Assembly: GCA_019119575.1 (NCBI GenBank)
Contig: DWWT01000013.1
Span: 1-47,312 of the forward strand
Length of the DNA: 47,312 nt
Origin: Candidatus Enterocloster excrementipullorum
GTDB lineage: Bacteria > Bacillota > Clostridia > Lachnospirales > Lachnospiraceae
Reading direction: 5' to 3'
Numbering within the stretch: the first letter of the stretch is position 1; each line of letters opens with the position of its first letter. Both the position numbers and the translations under genes were made by a program. Below, one piece after another: positions 8,602 to 16,612 of the stretch. Below the pieces are notes generated by a model. That model saw only the letters and a program-made list of their open reading frames with translations, searched no databases and was not told the DNA's origin.

Positions 8602-9102
8602 ATGAAACAAAATACTCCTGCCGATCTCCCTGCAGTGGGCGCTCATTTTCTGGAATTCGTCATACAATTTTTCACTCTGACCAAAATACAGTATCAGCAG
8701 CAGAACCAGATAAAAGCAAACACCCAGGGGTTCCAGCTTTTATTTCTCTTAAATCATCAAGAAGAGGCTTCCCTCACTATGTCCGAACTGGCAGCACAGA
8801 TGCACACCACCAAGCAGCAGCTCACCCGCCTGGTCAATGCGCTGGAAGAAAAGCGCCTTGTCCGGCGAATCCACGATACGCAGAACCGGCGGCTGGTTTA
8901 CCTCTCCATCACACCGGAGGGAAAAGAATCCATGAAGCAGTTAAAACAAGCCATGCTGTCCGCCACCGTGGAGGGGCTCTCCGGCTTCAGCGCCGATGAG
9001 CTGAATGAGCTGGACGATTGTTTAAAAAAGCTGTCCTCTCTGCTGCCCCGGTTTAATCCGGATTCTCTGGAGAAAAATATATTCGAGCGTCCTATTTTAT
9101 AA
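8602..9102 (+). CDS. MarR family transcriptional regulator
   Basis: This 166-residue winged-helix regulator has the MarR layout. An N-terminal dimerisation helix is followed by the DNA-binding core LTMSELAAQMHTTKQQLTRL (about 59-78) and the wing KRLVRRIHDTQNRRLVYLSI, with its conserved D-x-R-x-R/L pattern. The C-terminal helices return to the dimer interface. The start follows AGGAGGGC at the right distance. It stands alone and is divergent from ftsH, so it may repress itself or a distant gene. Its ligand is unknown. A strong bidirectional terminator follows. Confidence 0.9.
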   Translation: MKQNTPADLPAVGAHFLEFVIQFFTLTKIQYQQQNQIKANTQGFQLLFLLNHQEEASLTMSELAAQMHTTKQQLTRLVNALEEKRLVRRIHDTQNRRLVYLSITPEGKESMKQLKQAMLSATVEGLSGFSADELNELDDCLKKLSSLLPRFNPDSLEKNIFERPIL

Positions 9103-9134
9103 GTGTTTGATTTGCGGCTTTCCGGTCAGTGACC

Positions 9135-9184
9135 GCGGAAACGGAAAAAGACGGCATACCGCCGTCTCTTTTTTCCGTTTCCGC
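9135..9184. terminator. Bidirectional intrinsic terminator between marR and folD
   Basis: A long palindrome is built from GCGGAAACGGAAAAAGACGGC and its near-complement around a short ATACC loop. T runs follow the GC-rich stem in both directions. It serves the convergent MarR gene (plus) and folD (minus). Confidence 0.85.
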
Positions 9185-9202
9185 CGCTCTGCCATTCACA
9201 TT

Positions 9203-10048
9203 CTACAGTCCCCGGCTTCTTTTCGCCGCCTGCGCCAGATGCTTTGCCAGAACCGCTGTTGTCACCGCGCCCACGCCTCCGGGAACCGGGGTGGCCATAG
9301 CCGCTCTCCCGTCAATAGAAGCAAAATCCACATCCCCGCACAGCTTCCCGTCCTCATCCACATTGATTCCCACATCAATTACGACTGCTTGCTCTCCCAC
9401 ATGGGAGGCGCCAAGCATTTTTGCCCGGCCGGCAGCGGCCACCAGAATCTCCGCCCGCCTGCACTCTTCCTCCAGATTTTTCGTCCGGGTATGGCAGACC
9501 GTCACCGTGGCATTTTCCTTAAGCAGCAGCATGGCCAGCGGCCGCCCCACCACAAGGCTTCTCCCCACAATAACCGCCCGTTTGCCGGAAATGGGAATTC
9601 CATACGCTTTTAAGACTTCCACCACCGCTTCTGCCGTACAGGGCGCAAATCCATCCGCCTCCCCTGCAAATACCTTTGCCATATTCACCGGTGAAATTCC
9701 GTCCAGGTCCTTCGCCGGATCGATTATGGCTTCAATCTCCCTCTCCGGTATCTGGGGCGGCAGAGGCTTCAGCAGAAGGATTCCCGTCACATCCGGATCC
9801 CGGTTGATAGCCGCAAATGCTTCCTTAAAATCCTCCCCGTTTATTTCCTCCGGAAACGCATAGGACTGCGCCCGCAGGCCAAAGGCCTCCATCCGCTTCA
9901 TTGCGCCTCGCTCATAGGACAAATCATCCGGACGCTCTCCCACGCGGACAATCGCCAGCTTGGGAGGCTGCCCCTCCAATCCCTCCATCATCCCCTGTAC
10001 CTGCTCCTTGATGGCGGCCGTAACTGCCGCTCCCTTCAATACCTCCAT
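9203..10048 (-). CDS. folD: FolD-family methylene-THF dehydrogenase, cyclohydrolase residues missing
   Basis: This 281-residue protein is of FolD type and should oxidise 5,10-methylene-THF with NAD(P)+. The dinucleotide-binding motif VGRSLVVGRPLAMLL is present, as are DLDGISP (114-120) and the C-terminal PGGVGAVTTAVLAKH. Two catalytic positions are changed. In YERGAMKRMEAFG (45-57) the lysine expected four residues after the Tyr is Ala49. In GILLLKPLP (89-97) the usual Gln of G-I-x-V-Q-L-P-L-P is Leu93. In characterised FolD/MTHFD enzymes these Lys and Gln are needed for cyclohydrolase activity. Here that step is probably done by FchA, encoded 18 bp upstream in the same operon. The start has AAAGGAG upstream. 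Confidence 0.93.
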   Translation of the reverse strand: MEVLKGAAVTAAIKEQVQGMMEGLEGQPPKLAIVRVGERPDDLSYERGAMKRMEAFGLRAQSYAFPEEINGEDFKEAFAAINRDPDVTGILLLKPLPPQIPEREIEAIIDPAKDLDGISPVNMAKVFAGEADGFAPCTAEAVVEVLKAYGIPISGKRAVIVGRSLVVGRPLAMLLLKENATVTVCHTRTKNLEEECRRAEILVAAAGRAKMLGASHVGEQAVVIDVGINVDEDGKLCGDVDFASIDGRAAMATPVPGGVGAVTTAVLAKHLAQAAKRSRGL

Positions 10049-10066
10049 ACGTGCTCCTTTCGCTTG

Positions 10067-10693
10067 CTACATAAGTCCCGCCAAAACTTTTCCGTACACC
10101 GCGTCCGCCTGCTCGATTCCCTCTTTGACAAGGCTTTGGGCCTTCCGGTTAATCTCTTCCGCCCGTTCCCGGTTCTTCATTGACTTTGTGTTAATGTACA
10201 CATTCATCACTGCACCCAGGAGAGCGGTCCGCACATACTGGACGCCTACGCCCACATCGCTGACCGCCAGGCGGCTTCCCTTGTCCGCCAGAATATCCAG
10301 GATTTCAATCATCTCCACCGCCCGCTCCATGATCTCCATGGGGACCTGGCTTGCATCATACAGCCGCTCTTCCATCACCTGCGCCTTATAATCCCGCTCC
10401 TCTTCAGTGGATGAGGGCAGACTGTAGCACTGGGCCAGAGGGGCGAACACTTCCTCGTCCCGATCCGCCAGCCTGACAAACTCTTTTTGAATCCCCTCCA
10501 TCTTTGCCAGAAGCTCCTGTATCTCTGCCTCCACTGCGGCATACTTCTTCTTTCCCACTGTCAGATTTGCCACCATCTGGCCCAGGGCATTTCCAAGGGC
10601 TCCCGCCAGTGCCGACGCGCCCCCGCCGCCGGGCACCGGCGCCTTGGATGACAGCGTTTCCAAAAACTCTTTAATCGTGTTCTGCTCTACCAT
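10067..10693 (-). CDS. fchA: Methenyltetrahydrofolate cyclohydrolase FchA (FTCD_C family)
   Basis: This 208-residue helical protein belongs to the formiminotransferase-cyclodeaminase C-terminal family (PF04961). It should hydrolyse 5,10-methenyl-THF to 10-formyl-THF. Family features are the N-terminal LSSKAPVPGGGGASALAGAL glycine-rich stretch (about 14-33), the MVANLTVGKKKY segment and SDVGVGVQYVRTALLGAV near residue 145. The start has AAGGAGGAG upstream. It directly precedes folD, so the two enzymes would carry out the consecutive steps of C1 interconversion between methylene- and formyl-THF. The FolD homologue lacks its own cyclohydrolase residues, which supports a true enzymatic role for this protein. 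Confidence 0.93.
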   Translation of the reverse strand: MVEQNTIKEFLETLSSKAPVPGGGGASALAGALGNALGQMVANLTVGKKKYAAVEAEIQELLAKMEGIQKEFVRLADRDEEVFAPLAQCYSLPSSTEEERDYKAQVMEERLYDASQVPMEIMERAVEMIEILDILADKGSRLAVSDVGVGVQYVRTALLGAVMNVYINTKSMKNRERAEEINRKAQSLVKEGIEQADAVYGKVLAGLM

Positions 10694-10755
10694 AATCTGC
10701 TCCTCCTTTGCTTTTACACAATCTTCACTCCCAAAAGCCTTGCCAGCTCTGCGGC

Positions 10756-13734
10756 CTACACCTGTATCCTGGCCAGGCTCCCTCCTCTCCCATCTTTCGT
10801 CACCACGATCTGGCGGTCAATTCTCCCTTTTAATTCCTGTACATGGGAGATAATTCCCACCAGACGCCGGCCCTCGGCCAGCCCGCCCAAGGCCTGAACC
10901 GCCAAATCCAGAGCCTCCTCATCCAGGGAGCCAAAGCCCTCGTCCACAAACATGGCATCCAGCCGGATGCCGCCCGCAAAGGCCTGAATCTCATCGGAAA
11001 GGCCCAAAGCCAGGGAGAGGGAAGCCATAAAGGATTCCCCGCCGGACAATGTTTTTACGCTGCGCTCCGAGCCATTGTAATGGTCGATTACCGCGAGGCC
11101 CAGTCCGCTCTTTCCCCGGTTGTCTTCCTCCGTACAGCGCTTTAATTCATAGCGCCCCGCGCTCATAATCATAAACCGGGTGTTGGCCCTGGCAATAATC
11201 CGCTCAAAATACGCCATCTGGGCATAGGCCTCAAAGGTAATCCGCTCCTTCTTTCCCACTTCCCCGGAAACTGTGTCGGAGAGTGCCTTTACCCAGGTCC
11301 ACTCCTTCCCTATTTCCTCCATCTCCTGCTCTTTTGCCCGGATATTCCGGCGGGCGCTCCGGTTCGTCTCCAACCGGTGGTGGATGGCGCTGCTCTTCTT
11401 CTCCCAGACTGCCAGATTTGCCTCCGCTTCCTTCTGCCGCTCGCCCAGCCGGATCAGCCAACCGTCAAGCGCTTCCGAGGACCGACCGGACAATATCTGC
11501 CCGTCCGGTGATGCCACACAGTCATCATCCCGTACATCTGCAGGCTGCCCGCCTATATCCGCCGCAGCCCCAGACATCCTGTCTATCCCCTCTGCGGCCG
11601 CATCCAGCTGCTTTTCCAGCGTGCGGACGCGGGCCGCAAGCTCCACGGTCTCCCGGCTTAACGCCAGGCTCTTCTCCTCCGCTTCCCGGAGGGCCTTTTC
11701 GCGGGCCTTTAAATCTGCCTGTTTTTCGTGGATACGGGCCGCCGTCTCCTCCCTGCCCCCGGCAGGCAGACGGTTCTTCATCTCCCCCATCTGCTCTCCC
11801 AAGGCTGCCTGCCGGGTATTCTCACGGATGCGGCCGCCCTCCGCCTCCTGTCGCTTGATCTCCAAGGCTCTCACCGCGGCTTCCAAGACCTGCCCCTGCT
11901 TTTTTAGGGCCTCCTTCTGCGCCAGCTCCTTTTCCAGGCGTGTTTTCTCCTGGCGGGCCGCTGTTTCCCTGTCGGCCAGAGCCGTCTCTATTTTCCCAAG
12001 AAGTTCCTTCCAGACGGTTAAAAACTGCGCGCGGCCCGTGCTTAACGGCTCGTCTGTTCCATCTGATGAAGCGCCCGCCTCTGCCTCCAGCAGCCGCTCC
12101 CGCCAGGACGCTTTCCAGCCGCCAATCTCCCGCTCGATTTCTCCCCGCATGGTTTGATACCTTGCATCCAGCCCCCCGGCCAGCCCTCCCGCCAGCGTGC
12201 TCGCCTGGGAGGCCGCCCTCTGGGCCCGGTCACGCGCCGCCGCTGCCTCATCCAGAGCCTCCTTACTCACCGCATCTCCCCGGAACAAATGAGCAGGCCG
12301 GGGATGTTCCAAAGAGCCGCAGACCGGACAGGGTTTTCCCTGCGCCAACTCCGCCGCCAGGATTCCCGCCTGATTGTCGAGGAACGCGCGGTACATCCGG
12401 CCATAGGCCTGCTCCGCCTCCTCATAGGCCCCGGCCGCCCGCCCGTAGTCCGCCCGGGCCTTCACAAGCTTCTGCCGCTCCCTTTCGTACTCCCCAAGCG
12501 TCCGGGAATACCGGGCCATCCGCTCCCGATTCTCACCAAGCTGCTCCGCTGCATGGCCGGCCTTCTGGAGCTCCCCTTCCAGTCCGTCCATGGCCTCCAG
12601 CCGCTTCCTGGCCGCCTCCCATTGACTGCGCTTTTCCTCCCCTTCCAGCCGCGCTCTCTCTGCCTGTTCTGCAAACGCCCGCTCTGCCCGCGCACTGTCC
12701 CTCGTCTGGTTCGCGAGAGCCTCATACTGTCCAAACAGGCGCAAATCCTCCTCCAGGCGGCTGATCTCCCGCACCAGCTCGTGATTTCTCTCCTGCCGGG
12801 TCTTCTCCTTCTCATATGCTGCCTCTGCTGCCCGGGCCTGGGGTTCCTTTAATGCAAGGACGGCCCTGGCCTGCTCCAGCTCCGCTTTTGTCTTTTGGAC
12901 AGCCGCCAGGGAACCCGCCAGCTCTCCCAGGGCCTGTATCTCCTGTCTGAGCCGCTCCAGCTCCCGGTCGGCCCGGCTGGCCTGCTCCTCATCCTCTTTG
13001 ATGAGCTGATCCAGAATTTCCAGCATTGCCTCCCCCGGTTCCCCCTTGACTGCTTCCCAGCGAGAGGCCCTCTCGCCTCCCGGCTCACCGGCGGAAACGC
13101 CCGCGCTGTACTGGAGAATGCTGTTTTTTCCCTCCTGGTACCGGCCGTAGAGAGCCCGGGCCTTTTCCTTCACCCGCTCCTGAAAGACTTGATAGGGCCT
13201 GGTTCCAAATATTTCCCGGAAAATAGCGCCCCGATCCTCGGTCTTTCCCGAGAGAAGACGTGAGAAGCTTCCCTGGGCCAGCATGGCAATCTGGGAGAAC
13301 TGCTCCCGGTTCAGTCCGATCAGCTCCTCCACCGCCGCCGTCACCGCCCGGTCCCCGGTGACAAGACCGCCGTCCGGCATATGAAGCTGGGCATCGGGCT
13401 TCTCCTTTGTCTCCCCGGTTCCCTTCTGCTTGGCCCGCACATACTCCGGGTTGCGGCGCAGCCGGTACGTCTTTTCATTATAGACAAATTCCATCTCCAC
13501 GAAGGTCTTTGTCCCCGCCTCGGCATACTTGCTGCGCAGCATCCGGGGTCTGCGGTTCTCCCCGCTGGCACTCCCGTACAGGGCAAACGCAATGGCATCG
13601 AAAATCGTAGTCTTTCCCGCTCCCGTATCCCCGGTGATCAGATAAATTCCTCTGTCCCCCAGGGCCTCCATGTCAAGCCGCACCTCCCCGGCATAGGGGC
13701 CGAATGCGGACAAAATCAGCTTTGTCGGTCTCAT
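10756..13734 (-). CDS. sbcC: Exonuclease SbcC (Rad50-like SMC ATPase subunit)
   Basis: This 992-residue protein is the ATPase and tether subunit of the SbcCD nuclease, which opens hairpins and trims DNA ends. The N-terminal half-ATPase has Walker A GDTGAGKT at 35-42. Two long coiled coils rich in Glu, Lys, Arg and Ala flank a zinc hook CPVC near residue 468. The C-terminal half has the signature LSGGESFMASLSLALGLSD near 895 and Walker B MFVDEGFGSLDEE near 930. The ATG at 13734 overlaps the sbcD stop as ATGA and has GGAGGGCGG upstream. An in-frame ATG at 13749 lies within sbcD and lacks a site. Length is typical. Confidence 0.96.
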   Translation of the reverse strand: MRPTKLILSAFGPYAGEVRLDMEALGDRGIYLITGDTGAGKTTIFDAIAFALYGSASGENRRPRMLRSKYAEAGTKTFVEMEFVYNEKTYRLRRNPEYVRAKQKGTGETKEKPDAQLHMPDGGLVTGDRAVTAAVEELIGLNREQFSQIAMLAQGSFSRLLSGKTEDRGAIFREIFGTRPYQVFQERVKEKARALYGRYQEGKNSILQYSAGVSAGEPGGERASRWEAVKGEPGEAMLEILDQLIKEDEEQASRADRELERLRQEIQALGELAGSLAAVQKTKAELEQARAVLALKEPQARAAEAAYEKEKTRQERNHELVREISRLEEDLRLFGQYEALANQTRDSARAERAFAEQAERARLEGEEKRSQWEAARKRLEAMDGLEGELQKAGHAAEQLGENRERMARYSRTLGEYERERQKLVKARADYGRAAGAYEEAEQAYGRMYRAFLDNQAGILAAELAQGKPCPVCGSLEHPRPAHLFRGDAVSKEALDEAAAARDRAQRAASQASTLAGGLAGGLDARYQTMRGEIEREIGGWKASWRERLLEAEAGASSDGTDEPLSTGRAQFLTVWKELLGKIETALADRETAARQEKTRLEKELAQKEALKKQGQVLEAAVRALEIKRQEAEGGRIRENTRQAALGEQMGEMKNRLPAGGREETAARIHEKQADLKAREKALREAEEKSLALSRETVELAARVRTLEKQLDAAAEGIDRMSGAAADIGGQPADVRDDDCVASPDGQILSGRSSEALDGWLIRLGERQKEAEANLAVWEKKSSAIHHRLETNRSARRNIRAKEQEMEEIGKEWTWVKALSDTVSGEVGKKERITFEAYAQMAYFERIIARANTRFMIMSAGRYELKRCTEEDNRGKSGLGLAVIDHYNGSERSVKTLSGGESFMASLSLALGLSDEIQAFAGGIRLDAMFVDEGFGSLDEEALDLAVQALGGLAEGRRLVGIISHVQELKGRIDRQIVVTKDGRGGSLARIQV

Positions 13735-14873
13735 CGCCCGCCCTCCCATATCTCTTCCATAAGCCCCAGGGCAAATGCTCTCTGTTCCCCGCTCATGGGC
13801 TGATTGTTCTGCAGCTCATAGAGCTCTTCCAAAAGTTCTGCAGGGGATTTTGCCTTTCTCTCCCCCTCCGGAAGCTGTCCTCCCTCCCGGGTCCTGCAAT
13901 TGTCATAGTCCAGGCGCATAATATTGGGATAAATGGCCCGCAGCTTTCCCATGGCGTCCAGGATATCCTCCTCGTCCGTGAGAGTGATGTGCAGATAATC
14001 GTCCACCGCCGTGCCCTGGTAAAATTCCCTGGCCGTCACCTCCCCGTAGCTTCCCCGGATCTCCCGCATATCGTGGAGGGGCCGCAGGGGCCGGGTATGC
14101 ACCCGAACAGTTCCCTTTTCCTCCATGTCCACGATGGTGACGGATTTCACATGTCCCGCCTCGGAAAAGGAATATTTTAAGGGCGAGCCGCAGTAGCGCA
14201 CCCGCTCTCCTCCCGCGTTCTGGGGGCCGTGGATGTGTCCCAGGGCCGTATAATCAAAGTCCGCAAAGAGCCCGGCGCTCACCTGGTCCAGCCCGCCCAC
14301 GGAAATCTCCTCAGAATCACAGCGGGCGGCTCCGATGACAAGCTGATGGGCCATGAGAATATTGCGCGCCTCCGGCGAAAAATTCTCCTCTTTCATGTGC
14401 TCTACGGCACAGCGCACCGCATCCTCATAGGTCTCCACCGCCTCATCCGGCCAGCACTTTTTCACTGCCGCCGGCTTGAGAAAGGGAAGCATGTACACGG
14501 ACAGGCGGCCGTGTTCATCCGCAAGCTCCACCGGACACACATGGCCGTCATACACCGGCGCCATGTACACCTGCCGGCTGCTCATGAGGCGACCGCCGAA
14601 GGCAATGCGCTCCGGGCTGTCGTGATTCCCGCTGATCACAAACACGCGCATTCCCCGGTCCGCCAGGGCTGTGAGAAATTCGTCAAAGAGCCGGATCGCC
14701 TCCCCGGACGGAACCGGCTTATCGTACACATCCCCGGCGATGAGAACGGCCTGTACCGCCTCCTCCGCCAGAATGTCCTCAATCTGTTTTAAAATATAGC
14801 GCTGGTCCTCCAGCATAGAAAATTCATTCACCCGCTTTCCCAGGTGAAGATCCGATAAATGTGCCAGACGCAT
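13731..14873 (-). CDS. sbcD: Exonuclease SbcD (Mre11-like nuclease subunit)
   Basis: This 380-residue metallophosphoesterase is the nuclease subunit of SbcCD. The five metal-binding motifs are visible: HLSDLHLGK (about 4-12), IAGDVYDKP near 46, SGNHDSPE near 80, AHQL near 175 and ALGHIHGPQ near 215. The C-terminal part contains the SbcD capping region. It starts the sbcDC operon with AAAGGAATCC upstream of the ATG, and its stop overlaps the sbcC start by four bases, as in many Firmicutes. The complex acts on double-strand ends and cruciforms in an ATP- and Mn2+-dependent manner. Confidence 0.96.
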   Translation of the reverse strand: MRLAHLSDLHLGKRVNEFSMLEDQRYILKQIEDILAEEAVQAVLIAGDVYDKPVPSGEAIRLFDEFLTALADRGMRVFVISGNHDSPERIAFGGRLMSSRQVYMAPVYDGHVCPVELADEHGRLSVYMLPFLKPAAVKKCWPDEAVETYEDAVRCAVEHMKEENFSPEARNILMAHQLVIGAARCDSEEISVGGLDQVSAGLFADFDYTALGHIHGPQNAGGERVRYCGSPLKYSFSEAGHVKSVTIVDMEEKGTVRVHTRPLRPLHDMREIRGSYGEVTAREFYQGTAVDDYLHITLTDEEDILDAMGKLRAIYPNIMRLDYDNCRTREGGQLPEGERKAKSPAELLEELYELQNNQPMSGEQRAFALGLMEEIWEGGR

Positions 14874-15031
14874 AGCCGGATTCCTTTCGTCGCTCTTCTC
14901 TTTGTGTCACAAAAACATTATAGCAAGTGCGGGGGAAGTTTACAAGAAGCGGGATCGCACGTGGCCGCTCTGTCCAAATGGGGCAGGGGTATTTTAAAAA
15001 AGGAAATTCCTTATTGTTTTCAGAACGGTGC

Positions 15032-15037
15032 TATAAT
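15032..15037 (+). promoter_or_regulatory. -10 element upstream of the 81-residue ORF
   Basis: A perfect TATAAT lies 58 bp before the ATG at 15095. A -35 match is poor (TTATTG at 15011, 15-bp spacing), so the promoter may rely on an activator or on the -10 alone. The 221-bp gap between sbcD and this gene holds no other recognised element. Confidence 0.4.
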
Positions 15038-15094
15038 CGTCCATCTGGCATTTTCCCCAAAAACATGCTACACTCTCTCCGGAGGTGCATACAG

Positions 15095-15340
15095 ATGAAT
15101 CCAATGGAACTGCTCCAGTTAAAATCCGCCTGGGATACATTCAAAGCCAACCATCCCAAGCTCATTTCCTTTGCAAAAACCGTTTCAAAAGAAAATTTCC
15201 TGGATGAAGGCAGCCTCATCGAGCTGACCGTAACCAACTCTTCCGGCGAAGCCAAAACCGCCAACATCCGGGTAAAGCGGGAGGATATGGAATTTCTGCG
15301 GCGCATACAGGAAATGTTTGAGAACAGCGGCAGCCGCTGA
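15095..15340 (+). CDS. Conserved-looking small protein of unknown function
   Basis: This 81-residue protein is not recognised. The start is well supported by a GGAGGTG ribosome-binding site at 15081 with ideal spacing, and a TATAAT element lies upstream. The sequence is predicted to be soluble. Two helices (MNPMELLQLKSAWDTFKANH and the C-terminal REDMEFLRRIQEMFENSG) flank a short beta segment (SLIELTVTNSSGEAKTANIRV). It has no Cys, no signal and no membrane helix. It stands alone between sbcD and the hydrogenase region and is followed by a large hairpin terminator. No function is proposed. Confidence 0.7.
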   Translation: MNPMELLQLKSAWDTFKANHPKLISFAKTVSKENFLDEGSLIELTVTNSSGEAKTANIRVKREDMEFLRRIQEMFENSGSR

Positions 15341-15387
15341 AGCCAAACTCCCATGCGCCGTCCTGAACAGCTGCAATTTCATTCCAT

Positions 15388-15456
15388 AAGAAATCCGCAG
15401 GTACATTCCGCAGGGCCCTCTTTTACCGCCCCGCAGAATATACCTGCGGATTTTTC
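15388..15456. terminator. Long hairpin, bidirectional terminator
   Basis: AATCCGCAGGTA and TACCTGCGGATT form the base. The stem continues inward through symmetric small internal loops (TTC.GC.GGG with CCC.GC.GAA), giving arms of about 28 nt. The plus side ends in TTTTT (15451-15455). It terminates the 81-residue gene and may also stop the PHP operon coming from the other side. Confidence 0.75.
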
Positions 15457-15494
15457 ATCCTTAATTTTGTAACTGCGCAGAACGGCGGAAGCTG

Positions 15495-16253
15495 TTAATC
15501 GTTTCCCGGCACTTTTTCTCCTCTCCGTCTCTCCTGCAGCCCCCGCGCCAGCGCCTCCACCACTGCCGCCGCCGACCGCTCCTCCGCCTGAATCGTCAGC
15601 TCCGGCTCATGGATGTACTCCAGGTAATGGGCATCGGAATTGCTGATAATCCGGCAGTTCTCCAGATAGGGCTGCTCCCTCTTTAACTGATGAAGTTTTT
15701 TTAAATCCTTCACCTCCGCGGTCCGAAACCGGCTGTCCGGGGGAATAAAGCCCAGATTGGCAATCAGGCTGTTGGCCGTCTTGTCGATATGGGCGGGGAA
15801 CATCACGCCCCCGTAGGACCGCACCAGTTCCCAGAGCCCGTCGAAGGAGATTTCCGTCGCATTGATGAGCAGGTTAGGTTCTGTGCCGCACACGCAGTCG
15901 TTCCCATCATAAATCTGCTGGCGGCCGAATATTTCTTCCTTGTTCGGAAACTTGATCAGCCGCCCATACACGTAGGCGTCAAAGTCCATGGCTGCTTCCA
16001 GGGTGGGAAACAGGCAGACCGCATGCACCTCTTCCGAAGTGTTGATCTCCATTCCCGGAATCGCGAGGAGGCCGTACTCTTCAGCCGCCGCCAAAAAGGC
16101 AGGGCAGTTTTTTGAGGAGTTATGATCGGTGAGGGCCACCGCGTCCAGTCCTTTGAGAGCGCACATGCCCGCAATATTGGCCGGAGTCATATCGTCATCC
16201 CCGCAGGGCGACAAGCAGGAATGAATGTGCAGATCGTAAGTCAGGCTGATCAT
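15495..16253 (-). CDS. PHP-domain phosphoesterase
   Basis: This 252-residue protein has a PHP (polymerase and histidinol phosphatase) metal-dependent hydrolase domain. Visible metal ligands include DLHIHSCLSPCGDDD (7-21), ALTDHNSSKN (about 40-49), the PGMEINTSEEVH region with the conserved Glu and His, FPAHID near residue 150 and SNSDAHYLE near 210. It is the last gene of the minus-strand arm of the hydrogenase locus, and its start overlaps the upstream DRTGG gene by 4 bp. PHP proteins in this setting are often annotated as phosphatases or phosphodiesterases. The substrate here is unknown. A signalling nucleotide or phosphoprotein substrate would fit its neighbours but is inference. Confidence 0.88.
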   Translation of the reverse strand: MISLTYDLHIHSCLSPCGDDDMTPANIAGMCALKGLDAVALTDHNSSKNCPAFLAAAEEYGLLAIPGMEINTSEEVHAVCLFPTLEAAMDFDAYVYGRLIKFPNKEEIFGRQQIYDGNDCVCGTEPNLLINATEISFDGLWELVRSYGGVMFPAHIDKTANSLIANLGFIPPDSRFRTAEVKDLKKLHQLKREQPYLENCRIISNSDAHYLEYIHEPELTIQAEERSAAAVVEALARGLQERRRGEKVPGND

Positions 16254-16612
16254 TGTCCCGCCCCGTTTCCCTCGGATGTTTCTCTCATAAAATTGTAGAT
16301 TTTGAGGGCCGCCTCAAAGATGGGCTCCTCCGTCTTAAGCACCGTAATCTCCTGATCCGCCGCTTTTTTCGCGGCTGCCTCGTCCAGGGCAGCGCCCTCC
16401 GCCAGAATCACCGCCGCCGCATCTGTCAGGGCCGCCACCGCCAATGTGTTCATATTTCCCATCACCGTTACCCAGGCACAGCCCGCCGGCGCCCGGCTCA
16501 TGGCAATGCTCAAAAGATCACAGCAGAAGGGCGTGGTAATCTCCCGCTCCAGCCCGTCTCCCAGATTGACCGCCTCAAAGCCGCTCCGGTCAGCCAACTC
16601 CTTTACCGTCAT
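16250..16612 (-). CDS. DRTGG-domain-like protein (downstream copy)
   Basis: This 120-residue protein resembles the small DRTGG-type proteins that accompany clostridial [FeFe]-hydrogenase loci. DRTGG domains also occur in phosphotransacetylase and CBS proteins. It keeps the general pattern of an N-terminal TVKELADRSGFEAVNLG, a central LLSIAMSRAPAGCAWVTVMGN and a later AVILAEGAALDEAAAKKA, which would form an alpha/beta fold. It overlaps both neighbours by 4 bp, so it is tightly coupled to the Fe-S protein gene and the PHP gene. A regulatory ligand-binding role is likely by family but not shown by the sequence. Confidence 0.75.
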   Translation of the reverse strand: MTVKELADRSGFEAVNLGDGLEREITTPFCCDLLSIAMSRAPAGCAWVTVMGNMNTLAVAALTDAAAVILAEGAALDEAAAKKAADQEITVLKTEEPIFEAALKIYNFMRETSEGNGAGQ

